Of a stretch of 52,470 nucleotides of DNA, positions 1-8,053 are shown piece by piece. Within the stretch, counting starts at the first letter, position 1. The number at the start of each line of letters is the position of its first letter. The DNA lies in the NCBI GenBank assembly GCA_031291075.1, contig JARLJS010000061.1, positions 1 through 52,470 on the forward strand, given 5' to 3'. Source of the stretch: Nevskia sp. Lineage in GTDB: Bacteria > Pseudomonadota > Gammaproteobacteria > Nevskiales > Nevskiaceae. Made by a program: the position numbers and the translations under genes. Under the pieces are notes generated by a model that was given only the letters and a program-made list of their open reading frames with translations, had not been told where the DNA came from and did not search any database.

Positions 1-95
1 ACACACACCAGCCACATCTTCCCCCCCCCCCCCCCCCCACCAACAAACAAACACACAAACCCCCCCCCCCCCCCCCCCCCACCCCGCCGGCAGGT
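1..95. repeat. C/A low-complexity contig end, probable artefact
   Basis: The first 95 bases are almost only C and A, with two long C homopolymers (about 20-37 and 61-80) and CA dinucleotides. Nothing else in this balanced GC-rich window looks like it. It reads as a sequencing or assembly artefact at a contig end, so the true upstream context of the first gene is lost. Confidence 0.75.
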
Positions 96-797
96 ATGCT
101 GGACCGCGCCGCCAAACCGGTTTCGACCATGCTCATCCCGAACCTCGTCCACATCGGTTACTCGCTCATGTTGATCGCCCTGCTGGCGCGCGATGTGTTG
201 TGGCTGCGCCTGATCCTGGTGTTCGCGCAGACCAACCTCAGCTTGTATTCCTACTTCCGCGGCATCGACAGCATTGCCGCCTGGAACGCGGCCTTCGTCG
301 TCATCAACACGGTATGGGTGATCCGCATCCTGCGCGAGCGGCGGGCGGTGCAGCTGCCGCCGGAACTGGCGGCACTCCACGACCGCTACTTCGCCGCGCT
401 CAGCCCCCCGGAGTTTCTGCGCCTGTGGGGCCTGGGCGAACGGCAGATCCTGAGCGGCACCGCCCTGACGCGCCAGGGCCAGGCCACGCCCGCGCTGTAC
501 TTCCTGCTGCGCGGCGCGGTGGTGGTGCGGCAGCAGAACCGCGAACTGGCGCGGCTCGGCGCCGGCGACTTCGTCGCCGAGATGAGCCTGCTCACCGGCG
601 CCACCGCCACCGCCGACGCCGAGACCGACGGCGAAGTCGAGCTGATGCGCTGGCCCTCCGACAAGCTGCGGCAGCTGCGGCGCAACGCGACGCTGTGGAC
701 CAAGATCCAGAGCGTGCTGGGGCACGACCTGGTGGTGAAGATCCAGCGCGCTTCGGGAGGGACGGAACTGGCGGAGGTGCCGGTACAGGCGGTGTAA
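96..797 (+). CDS. Membrane protein with cyclic-nucleotide-binding-like (Popeye-type) domain
   Basis: This 233-residue protein has three hydrophobic segments (about residues 15-33, 35-52 and 60-78) followed by a cNMP-binding beta-roll fold at about 105-205. That is the layout of bacterial Popeye-like membrane proteins. The phosphate-binding cassette region reads GDFVAEMSLLTG; the acidic residue is present, but the Arg that normally contacts the cyclic phosphate is replaced in the following ATATAD stretch. Classical cAMP binding is therefore doubtful. ATG at 129 is an equally good start because family members begin close to that point and the bases before 96 are unreliable. A repeat follows directly. 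The function in this organism is unknown. Confidence 0.7.
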   Translation: MLDRAAKPVSTMLIPNLVHIGYSLMLIALLARDVLWLRLILVFAQTNLSLYSYFRGIDSIAAWNAAFVVINTVWVIRILRERRAVQLPPELAALHDRYFAALSPPEFLRLWGLGERQILSGTALTRQGQATPALYFLLRGAVVVRQQNRELARLGAGDFVAEMSLLTGATATADAETDGEVELMRWPSDKLRQLRRNATLWTKIQSVLGHDLVVKIQRASGGTELAEVPVQAV

Positions 798-834
798 GAA
801 GCTTGCCGTGGTCGTACCGGATGGAAAGCGGGAA

Positions 835-912
835 GTAGCCCGGATGAAACGAAGTGGAATCCGGGACATCCGGCGCCAAGCCCCGGATTCCGTTTCACTC
901 CCTCCGGGCTAC
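835..912. repeat. Dispersed palindromic repeat, family A copy 1
   Basis: A 78-bp inverted repeat starting GTAGCCCGGATG and ending CTCCGGGCTAC, with inner arms GTGGAATCCGGG and CCCCGGATTCCG. Near-identical copies lie at 11492-11569 and 27313-27388. This type of REP-like palindrome is widespread in proteobacterial intergenic DNA. It lies just downstream of the membrane protein gene and could fold in the mRNA 3' end. Confidence 0.9.
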
Positions 913-946
913 GTAGCTGTCGTGCTCGACGAAGGGATGTAGAAAA

Positions 947-1200
947 ATGGCACTGACAAGCACAGAAGTTCGGCAGCTATTGGCTGCGCTGGAAGGCATT
1001 GGGTGGCATGGAAAAAAGAATTCATCTATGCACCAAATGAAACGATGTGGCTGTCGATAGCAAAGCCGTGGGAGGGCTCCTTGTCCGATTTCCACGGCCG
1101 TATGAAAGCGCGACTTGAGCGAGTTGAGCGTCAGCGCAGCCACTATGAAAGCGATGTGCAGCATCAGGATGTAGTGAGCGACACCAGGGGTCTGGTGTAG
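947..1200 (+). pseudogene. Small hypothetical protein, frameshifted
   Basis: Two short overlapping frames make one plausible small protein. The first begins at ATG 947 (MALTSTEVRQLLAALEGIGW) after an A-rich stretch. The second continues from about 1003 (KKEFIYAPNETMWLSIAKPW) to the stop at 1198-1200. Adding one base near 1010 joins them into a protein of about 84 residues reading GIGWHWKKEF across the join. The second half contains a basic helix. I do not know the family. Either the gene is broken or a base was lost, next to the A6 run at about 1013-1018. Confidence 0.5.
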
Positions 1201-1256
1201 GTGCTTGGGAGATTGGACCCCGCCTGACCCAAGCGGAGGCTGTGTCTGCGAGCAAC

Positions 1257-1922
1257 CTACTTCATATCATCCAGATAATCCGGGCCGAGCTGACGCATCT
1301 GCTCCTCGATGTCCATCGCCCGTTCCTCCACGTACGCCGACGGCTTCCCCACGTGCATCCGCTCCGGGCTCGGCAGTACCGCCGCCAGCAGTGCCGCCTC
1401 GCGCATGTCGAGCCGCGCCGCCGGCTTGCCGAAGTAGCGCTGCGCGGCTTCCTCCACGCCGTAGACGTCGGGCCCGAAGCGGGCGATGTTCAGGTACATC
1501 TCGAGGATGCGGTGCTTGGGCCACAGCGCTTCCAGCAGCAGGGTGAAATACGCTTCCAGGGCCTTGCGGAAGTAGCTGCGGCCGGACCACAGGAACAGGT
1601 TCTTGGCGGTCTGCTGGCTGATGGTGCTGGCGCCGTGGACGCGGCGGTGCTTGAGATTGTGCGAGTAGGCCTTGTCGATGGCTTCGAAGTCGAAGCCCCA
1701 GTGGTCCGGGAACTTCTGGTCCTCGGAGGCGACCACGGCCAGCTTCGCGGCCGGCGAGATGCGCACCCAGTCGACCCAGCGCTGGTGCACCGGCCGGATG
1801 TCGGCTTCCAGCATGAACGCGGTGGTGGGCGGCGGCAGCCAGCGCAGCAGCAGCACCGCCAGCACGCTGCTGCAGACGGCCGCGGCGGCGACCTGCAGCG
1901 CCCGCAGCAGGAAGCGGTTCAG
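1257..1922 (-). CDS. mtgA: Monofunctional peptidoglycan transglycosylase
   Basis: A family GT51 enzyme that polymerises lipid II into glycan strands at the outer face of the inner membrane, without a transpeptidase domain. About 221 residues. An N-terminal membrane anchor (about 7-25) is followed by the GT51 signature: the catalytic Glu in VVASEDQKFPDHWGFD, then HGASTISQQTAKNLFLW, and a conserved EMYLNIARFGPDVYGVEEAA stretch. The start is not firm: there is no ATG before the anchor. The best candidate is CTG at 1922-1920, which overlaps the TGA of the upstream channel gene, suggesting translational coupling. Length fits MtgA. Confidence 0.88.
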   Translation of the reverse strand: MNRFLLRALQVAAAAVCSSVLAVLLLRWLPPPTTAFMLEADIRPVHQRWVDWVRISPAAKLAVVASEDQKFPDHWGFDFEAIDKAYSHNLKHRRVHGASTISQQTAKNLFLWSGRSYFRKALEAYFTLLLEALWPKHRILEMYLNIARFGPDVYGVEEAAQRYFGKPAARLDMREAALLAAVLPSPERMHVGKPSAYVEERAMDIEEQMRQLGPDYLDDMK

Positions 1923-2548
1923 GGCGGCGGCTCGTGGTCCTGCAGGCTGAACACCGGCAGGGTGAGGTGCCAGGCGATGGCGGCGAAGCGCAGGCCGGCG
2001 ATGAATACCATGCCGAGCACGGCGGCGGGTGCGTGCGGCAGGCCCAGCGCCCGCACCGCCACGTAGAGGGATACGCCGGCGATGACCGCGGTGGCGTAGA
2101 TCTCGCCCTGGCGCAGGATCATCGGGATGTCGTTGCACAGCACGTCGCGCAGCACGCCGCCGAAGACGCTGGTGATGGTGCCCATCGCCACCAGGATCAG
2201 GCCGGGCTGGTGCGCCGCCTCGGCTACCTGCGCGCCGCTGATGCCGAAAAAGGCGAGGCCCAGGCCGTCGGCGACCTGCAGCGTGCGCCAGGGCAGCTGC
2301 CGGAAATGGCGGGCGTAGGGCACGGTGAGCAGCGCGGCGGCGACGATCACCAGCAGGTAATCGGGCTCGGCGATCCAGAACACCGGGTGGCGGTCGAGCA
2401 ACAGGTCGCGTACGGTGCCGCCGCCGATCGAGGTGAACAGCGCGATCAGGACCACTCCCAGCAGGTCGAAGTTTTTGCGTCCGGCCGCCAGCGCGCCGCT
2501 GACGGCGAACACCGCGACACCGGCGTAGTCGATCAGGTGCAGGATCAT
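1919..2548 (-). CDS. TRIC-type (UPF0126) cation channel membrane protein
   Basis: A 209-residue polytopic protein of the YadS/YicG (UPF0126) family, related to trimeric intracellular cation channels. It shows the internal duplication typical of the family: SIGGGTVRDLLLDRHPVFWI in the first half and SVFGGVLRDVLCNDIPMIL in the second, each a glycine-rich break in a membrane helix followed by an Arg-Asp pair. About seven hydrophobic helices cover nearly the whole length. The physiological ion in bacteria is usually given as potassium, by homology only. The stop overlaps the presumed start of mtgA, so the two genes are probably cotranscribed. Confidence 0.85.
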   Translation of the reverse strand: MILHLIDYAGVAVFAVSGALAAGRKNFDLLGVVLIALFTSIGGGTVRDLLLDRHPVFWIAEPDYLLVIVAAALLTVPYARHFRQLPWRTLQVADGLGLAFFGISGAQVAEAAHQPGLILVAMGTITSVFGGVLRDVLCNDIPMILRQGEIYATAVIAGVSLYVAVRALGLPHAPAAVLGMVFIAGLRFAAIAWHLTLPVFSLQDHEPPP

Positions 2549-2611
2549 GCGCCGCGATCATGGCGGCGGTGCCGGCACCGCGTCAAACGCCGGCCGCAGG
2601 GCCGGGTGCGC

Positions 2612-5611
2612 TCAGGCGCTGCGCCGCCAGGGCGCCGGTTCGGCGTGCAAGCCGGATTCCAGCGGGCCGGGGTCCGGCGTACCTTCCTCCGTTTCGAAGG
2701 CGGCGACCGAGCGGGCCAGCGTCTGTACCTGCTCGGCGAGGCTGGCGGCGGATTCGGCGGCCGACGCCATCACCGTCACGTTCTGGCTGGTGCTGCGGTC
2801 GATCTTGGCGATGGCCTGGTTGATCTGCTGGATGTCGCCGCACTGCTCGGCGGACGCCGCGGCGATGCGGTCCATGATGGCGGCCACTTCGCGGATCGCG
2901 CCGACGATGGACTGCATGGTGGCGCCGGTCTGGCCGACCAGCTTGGCGCCGGACCCCACTTCGGCGGTGGAGGTCTCGATCAGCGTCTTGATCTCCTTGG
3001 CGGCGGCGGCGCTGCGATGCGCCAGGGTGCGCACCTCGTTGGCCACCACGGCGAAGCCGCGTCCCTGCTCGCCCGCCCGCGCCGCCTCGATCGCGGCGTT
3101 CAGCGCCAGGATGTTGGTCTGGAACGCGATGCTGTCGATGATGCCGGTGATGCCGGCGATCTTGTCGGCGCCGCCGGCGATGGTGCTCATGGTCTGCACC
3201 AGGCGGCCGACCTCGCTGCCGCCCTTCTGCGCCACCTCGGCCGCGCCCGTCGCCAGCTCGTTGGCCTGGCGGGCGTGCTCGGCGCTCTGCTTCACCATGC
3301 CGGTGAGGCGCTCCATGCTGGAGGCGGTCTGCTGCAGGCTGGTGGCCTGCGCCTCGGTGCGCTCGGACAGCTCGGTGTTGCCCTCCGCGATGGCCTGCGC
3401 CGCGGTGTCGATGGTCTGCGCCGCCTCGCGGATCGCCGCGACCATGCTGCGCAGCTGAGACACCGTGAGGGTGGCGTCGCTCTGCAGCTGGGCAAAGGTG
3501 CCGGCGTAGCGGCCGTTCATCTGCTGACGCAGATCGCCGCGCGCCAGCGCCGCCAGCAGCCCGGTCACGTCTTCAACCGGTGTTGCCACCGCGTCCAGCA
3601 GGGCGTTGATCGACTCGGTCAGCTTGCGGTAGTCGCCGTGGTGGCGGCTGGCGTCGACGCGCGCATCGAGCCGGCCTTCCGAGCCGGCCTGCACCAGCGA
3701 TTGCACCTCGCGCGCCATGCGCCGCACCGTATCCATGGTCTGCGCCGCCTGCTCCTGCACCTGGCGGAACTCGCCGGCCGCGTTCACGTCGATGCGGCGG
3801 TCCAGGTTGCCCTCGGCCAGGGCCGCCATGGCCTGGGCCAGCGCGGCCATGGTCGACTGCAGCTGATCGAGCGAGGAGTTGACGCGGTCCTTGAGCGATT
3901 TCAGATCGCCGTGGGCGTCGACCTCGATCCGCTGGCGGAACTCGCCGGCCGCCAGCCCGGCGATCACCCGGTTGGTGTCGCCGATCGCCGACTGCAGGGA
4001 CTGCATCAGGGCGTTGAAGGCGGTCACCGCCTGGCTCACCTCGTCGCGGTCGCCGCCACCCTGGGTGCGGGCCGAGAAGTCGCCGCTCTCCGCCACCCGC
4101 ACCAGCGTGGCCGACAGGCGCGACAGCGGCGCGGTGATGGAGCGGCCGAGACGGGTGCTGACCAGGAAGCCGCCGACGAACAAGGCGGCCGATACGGTCA
4201 GGATGATGACGAAAGAGCGGTGTACCGAATCCTGTACCAGCCGCACGACTTCCTGCTGGTGCTCGCCGATCGTCTGCACCTGTTGCTCGCTGCGGCTTTC
4301 CTGCTGGCTGGAGGTCTCCTTGACCCGCTCCAGCAGCTGCTGCAGCGCGGCGTCGCTGGCCAGCAGGCTGCGCTTGGCGGCGACGATCCTGCCGGTGGCG
4401 GCTTCCACGCCGCCGAGCTGGGCGGCGATGGCGTCGGTGTCGGTGGCCAGCCGCAGCTGCGCCGCCTGCTGCAGGCCCTTGCGCATGGCTTCGACGTTGG
4501 TGCGCGCATGCGCGCCCACCCGTTGCGAGTCGGCGACGATGCCGTCGAGCTCGCCGCCCGAGCTGCTCAGCATCACCTGCCGCACCTGGGTATTGAGTTC
4601 CTTGACGTCGCTGTTGACCGCGTCGCTGGCGTCCGAGATGCGGGTTGCGCCGGCCATGAGGGTGTAGGCGGCGGCGAGCTTCTTGCGGTCGTCCACCAGC
4701 TCCAGCTCCAGCGGGTCGATGGCCTGCAGGATGCGCGTGTTGAGCCCGTCGAGCGACTCGACGATGCTGCCTTTGAGCGTCTGGTACTGCGACTCGTCCT
4801 TCGATGCCAGCGCCTGCGCGCGCAGCGCGAGCAGGCCGTCGCCGTCCTTGGTGACGCGCTGCGAAACCTGCGCCACGGTGTCCTGCACATCCTTGACGAT
4901 GGCGGGGTCGCCCTCCTCCTTCGGCACCGCCTTGACCGCGTCGGTCACCGCGTTGAGGCGCTCGCGCAGGGGCTCCAGCCGGTAGCGGCTGGTGACCGCG
5001 CCGATGTCGCCGACGATGATGATCAGGTCCTTGACCTGCGCCCGCAGGTTGCCGAGCTACTCGATGGCGCGGCTGGACACCAGGTTCGACTGCTGCGCCT
5101 TGGCCACCACCGTGGCGGCGTCGCCGTTGAGGTGCTCCAGCGCCGTCTTGATGGCGGCGATGGAGTTGCCCATCGCCTTCAGCACCTGGTCCACGCCGGA
5201 GGATTCGCTGCGGAACACGCCGGTGTCGTGCAGGCGCTGCTGCACCGCCTGCATCACCGCACCGTGTACTTCGCGGAACTCGCCGGGGTCGGCCTGCGCC
5301 TGGCTGTTCTCCAGCCGCGCGATGTCCTGCCGCAGCTTGACGATGGTGGCGATGTCCGCGTCGATCGCGTGCGACAGCTGCTCCGCCTGCGCCGCATCCG
5401 CCGACAGGCCGAGCTTGAAGAAGCCGGCGGAAAGCTTCTCGATCGTCTGCTGCAGCTCCAGGGTCTTGAGCTGCAGCGGGGCCGATTCCTCGGTGAGCTT
5501 GTGGACGCTGGCTTCCACGCCGGTCAGCGCGTAGAGGCTGGCCACGCCGATGGCGACCACGCCGGCCAGCAGCAGCGCGGTGCCGGCGAACAGCTTGGTG
5601 CTGATCTTCAC
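2612..5611 (-). pseudogene. Methyl-accepting chemotaxis protein interrupted by an in-frame amber codon
   Basis: One continuous reading frame of about 999 codons (GTG start at 5611) is broken only by TAG at 5059-5057, codon 185; a single change from CAG would restore it. Residues about 8-28 form TM1. A long, mostly helical periplasmic region follows, TM2 is at about 467-485, then a HAMP domain. Four HAMP-like segments follow, beginning [30 protein letters not shown] and [10 protein letters not shown]. The C-terminal signalling hairpin contains [20 protein letters not shown], the kinase-contact tip. Reading starts only 36 bp behind a periplasmic binding protein gene. A nonsense mutation, a base-call error and amber suppression are all possible; the flanking frame shows no other damage. 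Confidence 0.8.
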
Positions 5612-5647
5612 CTTAAGGCCTGTGGCATACCGTAATCCGGCGCGCCG

Positions 5648-6805
5648 TCAGTGACCGATGGTCTGGATCGGGGTGATTTTGCCGCCCTGGATCTGGGTCA
5701 GGAATACGGCGCTCGACGCCTGGTGATTGTCCGCGCCCAGGCTCAGCGACATGCCGCCGATGTCCACGTTCTTCATCGCCTCGAACGCGGCGATCAGGCC
5801 GTCGCGGGTCGGCGGCGAACCGGCCTTCTCCAGCGCCATTGCCATCGCCTTGGCACTGACACAGCCTTCCAGGTTGACGAAGCCCAGCTTTTCGCCGGGT
5901 TCATACTTGTCCAGCAACGCCGCGCAATCCTTCACCACCGGCACGCTGGCATCGCCGGGGAACGGCACCACCTGCGAGATCACCACGCCGTCGCCGGTGT
6001 TGCCGACCAGCTTGACCAGGTCGTCGGTGCCGACGAAGGACACCGTCGCCAGGCCGGCCTTGAGTCCCGCCTCGCGCGCCGACTTGATGAACTCCGCCAG
6101 CGGCGTGTAAGGGCCCACGATCACCACCACGTCGGGGTTGCCGGCCATCACCGCCGCCAGCCCGGTCTTGACCGCGGTGGTGCCGCGCTGGAAGGTGCCC
6201 TTGGCCACCACTTCCATGCCACGTTTCTTCAGCGCCGCCTCGGTGCCGGACAGCACCGCCTGGCCGAAGCCGTCGTCCTGGTAGAACACGGCGAAGCGCT
6301 TGGCGCCCTTGTCCTTGACGAAGCGGTCCACCAGCATTTCGGCCTCGTCGGCATAGCTGGCGCGGATGTTGATCACCTGCGGCACCACCGGCTGGCGCAG
6401 GCTCATCGCGCCGGTGAACAAGGCCACCAGGGGGGTCTTGGATTCCTTCACGATCGGCAGCACGGCGTTGGCCGTCGGCGTGCCGACGTAGCCGAACAGC
6501 GAGAACACCTTCTGCTCCTCGATCATCTTCAGGGTGGCGTCGATCGACTTGTTCGGGTCGTAGCCGTCGTCGTCGACCAGCAGGTTGATCTTGCGGCCGT
6601 TGATGCCGCCCTTGGCGTTCACGTCCTTGAACACCGCGTCGGCGCCGATGCGCATGCCGGTGCCCAGGCCGGAGGCCGCGCCGGACTGCGCGTTGACCAT
6701 GCCCATCCGGATCTCGGCATCGCTCACACCCTGATCGGCCGCGTAGAGCGGGCCCGCCAACGCCGTCGCCGCGGCCAGGGCCGCCAGTATCAAGGGGTGT
6801 TTCAT
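5648..6805 (-). CDS. ABC-type periplasmic substrate-binding protein (LIV family)
   Basis: A 385-residue periplasmic binding protein of the branched-chain amino acid/amide (Peripla_BP_6) type. A signal peptide (MKHPLILAALAAATALAG, cleavage probably after YAA) precedes the mature sequence opening SDAEIRMGMVNAQSG. Typical blocks are KGGINGRKINLLVDDDGYDP, LFGYVGTPTANAVLPIV and FAVFYQDDGFGQAV. The start ATG at 6805 has a strong Shine-Dalgarno, GGAGGAG. No permease or ATPase genes are next to it. Instead a chemoreceptor follows after 36 bp, which suggests ligand presentation to that receptor. The ligand cannot be read from sequence. Confidence 0.85.
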   Translation of the reverse strand: MKHPLILAALAAATALAGPLYAADQGVSDAEIRMGMVNAQSGAASGLGTGMRIGADAVFKDVNAKGGINGRKINLLVDDDGYDPNKSIDATLKMIEEQKVFSLFGYVGTPTANAVLPIVKESKTPLVALFTGAMSLRQPVVPQVINIRASYADEAEMLVDRFVKDKGAKRFAVFYQDDGFGQAVLSGTEAALKKRGMEVVAKGTFQRGTTAVKTGLAAVMAGNPDVVVIVGPYTPLAEFIKSAREAGLKAGLATVSFVGTDDLVKLVGNTGDGVVISQVVPFPGDASVPVVKDCAALLDKYEPGEKLGFVNLEGCVSAKAMAMALEKAGSPPTRDGLIAAFEAMKNVDIGGMSLSLGADNHQASSAVFLTQIQGGKITPIQTIGH

Positions 6806-6951
6806 TGATCTCCTCCGTGGTCGTCCCGCGGTTGGAGCGGGACGCCGGTTGCCGTTGCGAGGCCCCTGGGCCTGGGGCAGGCACGACCGAGGAAACTGAT
6901 ACGCCAGTCGTGTGACAGGCTTTCGGCCGTTCGCGGCGATTCTTGAGGGCC

Positions 6952-6981
6952 AGCCGAACGGCCTTTTGCTACCGTTCGGCT
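6952..6981. other. Perfect 10-bp inverted repeat in the metF-SBP gap
   Basis: AGCCGAACGG (6952-6961) and CCGTTCGGCT (6972-6981) form a perfect stem with a 10-base loop, downstream of metF and upstream of the binding-protein gene. There is no T-run in either direction, so it is not a canonical terminator. The rest of this 205-bp gap shows no gene. Confidence 0.55.
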
Positions 6982-7010
6982 GTCCCGGAAGGGGAGGGGA
7001 GCGGAGCCGC

Positions 7011-7928
7011 TCAGCCGGCCATGGCGGGTGCGGGCACGGTGACCGGCAGGCCCAGGTTGCGCCATAGACGCAAGGTCGGCTCGGCCTGGTTGATGGTATA
7101 GAAATGCAGCCCGGGCGCGCCTGCCTGCAGCAGGCGCTCACACAGCCGTGTCGCCACGTCGAGGCCGAAGTCCAGCAGTGCCGGCTTGTTGTCCTGCAGC
7201 TCCTCCAGCCGCAGCCGCACCCAGCGCGGCAGGTCGGCGCCGCAACTGGAGCAGAAGCGCACGATGTTCTGGTAGCCGGTGATCGGCATGATGCCGGGCA
7301 CCACCGGGATGTCCAGGCCGGCGCGGCCGCAGCGGTCGACGAAATCCAGGTAGGCGTCGGCGTTGTAGAACAGCTGGGTAAGGGCGCCGTCGGCGCCCGC
7401 TTCGACCTTGCGCCGGAAGTGCTCGAAGTCCTGCTCCGGACCGGAAGCCTGGGGGTGCATCTCCGGGTAGGCGGCCACCTCGATCTCGAAGGCGTCGCCG
7501 TGGGTCTCGCGGATGAAGCTGACCAACTCGTTGGCGTAGTGGAACTCGCCCGGCGCCGAAGCCGACATCGCGGTGGCCGGCAGATCGCCGCGCAGCGCCA
7601 CGATGCGCCGCACCCCGGCCTCGCGGTAGCGTTCCAGCAGGGCCGCGATGCTGGCGCGGGTGGAGCCGACGCAGGTCAGGTGCGGCGCCGCCTCCACGCC
7701 GGTCTGCTCGACCACGCGCACTACCGTCTCGTAGGTGCCGTCCTGGTTGGAGCCGCCGGCGCCGTAGGTGACGGAGAAGTAATCGGGCCGCACCTCCGCC
7801 AGCTGGCCCACCACCAGCGGCAGCTTGGCCACGCCTTCCGGCGTGCGCGGCGGGAACAGCTCGAAAGAGAACGTCAGCAGCCGGGAGGCGGGAGGCGGGA
7901 GGCGGGAGGCGACGGGATCGGTGGTCAT
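7011..7928 (-). CDS. metF: Methylenetetrahydrofolate reductase
   Basis: Reduces 5,10-methylene-THF to 5-methyl-THF with FAD, supplying methyl groups for methionine synthesis. About 305 residues. The family fold starts at TFSFELFPPRTPEG, with the conserved Glu at the barrel entrance. FSVTYGAGGS, the folate/FAD region RGDLP, the EIEVAAYPEMHPQA block and QLFYNAD are all recognisable. It is third in the metK-ahcY-metF order. The first residues after ATG 7928 are odd: the segment ASRLPPPASRL is encoded by a tandem heptamer array (7883-7910) and no good ribosome site precedes the ATG, so the native start may have been displaced. Confidence 0.93.
   Translation of the reverse strand: MTTDPVASRLPPPASRLLTFSFELFPPRTPEGVAKLPLVVGQLAEVRPDYFSVTYGAGGSNQDGTYETVVRVVEQTGVEAAPHLTCVGSTRASIAALLERYREAGVRRIVALRGDLPATAMSASAPGEFHYANELVSFIRETHGDAFEIEVAAYPEMHPQASGPEQDFEHFRRKVEAGADGALTQLFYNADAYLDFVDRCGRAGLDIPVVPGIMPITGYQNIVRFCSSCGADLPRWVRLRLEELQDNKPALLDFGLDVATRLCERLLQAGAPGLHFYTINQAEPTLRLWRNLGLPVTVPAPAMAG
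7883..7910. repeat. Four perfect tandem heptamers GGGAGGC inside the metF 5' end
   Basis: Units at 7883-7889, 7890-7896, 7897-7903 and 7904-7910 are identical (GCCTCCC on the coding strand). They encode part of the non-conserved N-terminus of MetF. Because 7 is not a multiple of 3, gain or loss of one unit would shift the frame of the start region. Related heptamers occur at 8008-8051, 30264-30340 and 42501-42528. Confidence 0.9.
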
Positions 7929-8007
7929 GTCGATGCGTTGCTCTTGAGCGCCCGCAAAGTCGTGGAGCGTCGAATCTGAGCGCAAGTCCGAACTTTCGTG
8001 ATCAGGG

Positions 8008-8051
8008 AGAGAGGCGGGAAGCACCACTTGGTGCCCCCGCCTTCCGCCTCA
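8008..8051. repeat. Heptamer-based hairpin between ahcY and metF
   Basis: The left arm has heptamers GAGAGGC and GGGAAGC; the right arm has GCCTTCC and GCCTCAC. Between them GGCGGG (8012-8017) pairs with CCCGCC (8035-8040), and GCACC pairs with GGTGC around a small loop. It ends just before the ahcY stop codon, so it lies in the ahcY-metF mRNA. It has the same logic as the larger element in rsmH. Confidence 0.7.
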
Positions 8052-8053
8052 CG

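Noticed and set aside
895-1164. 89-codon minus-strand frame opposite the small frameshifted gene
   Set aside because: No ribosome site, and the + strand protein segment is more convincing.
1934-5635. 1233-codon open frame on the + strand opposite the chemoreceptor
   Set aside because: Composition is repetitive Gly/Arg/His/Leu with no family match; it mirrors the codon bias of the minus-strand chemoreceptor, a usual artefact of 70% GC DNA.
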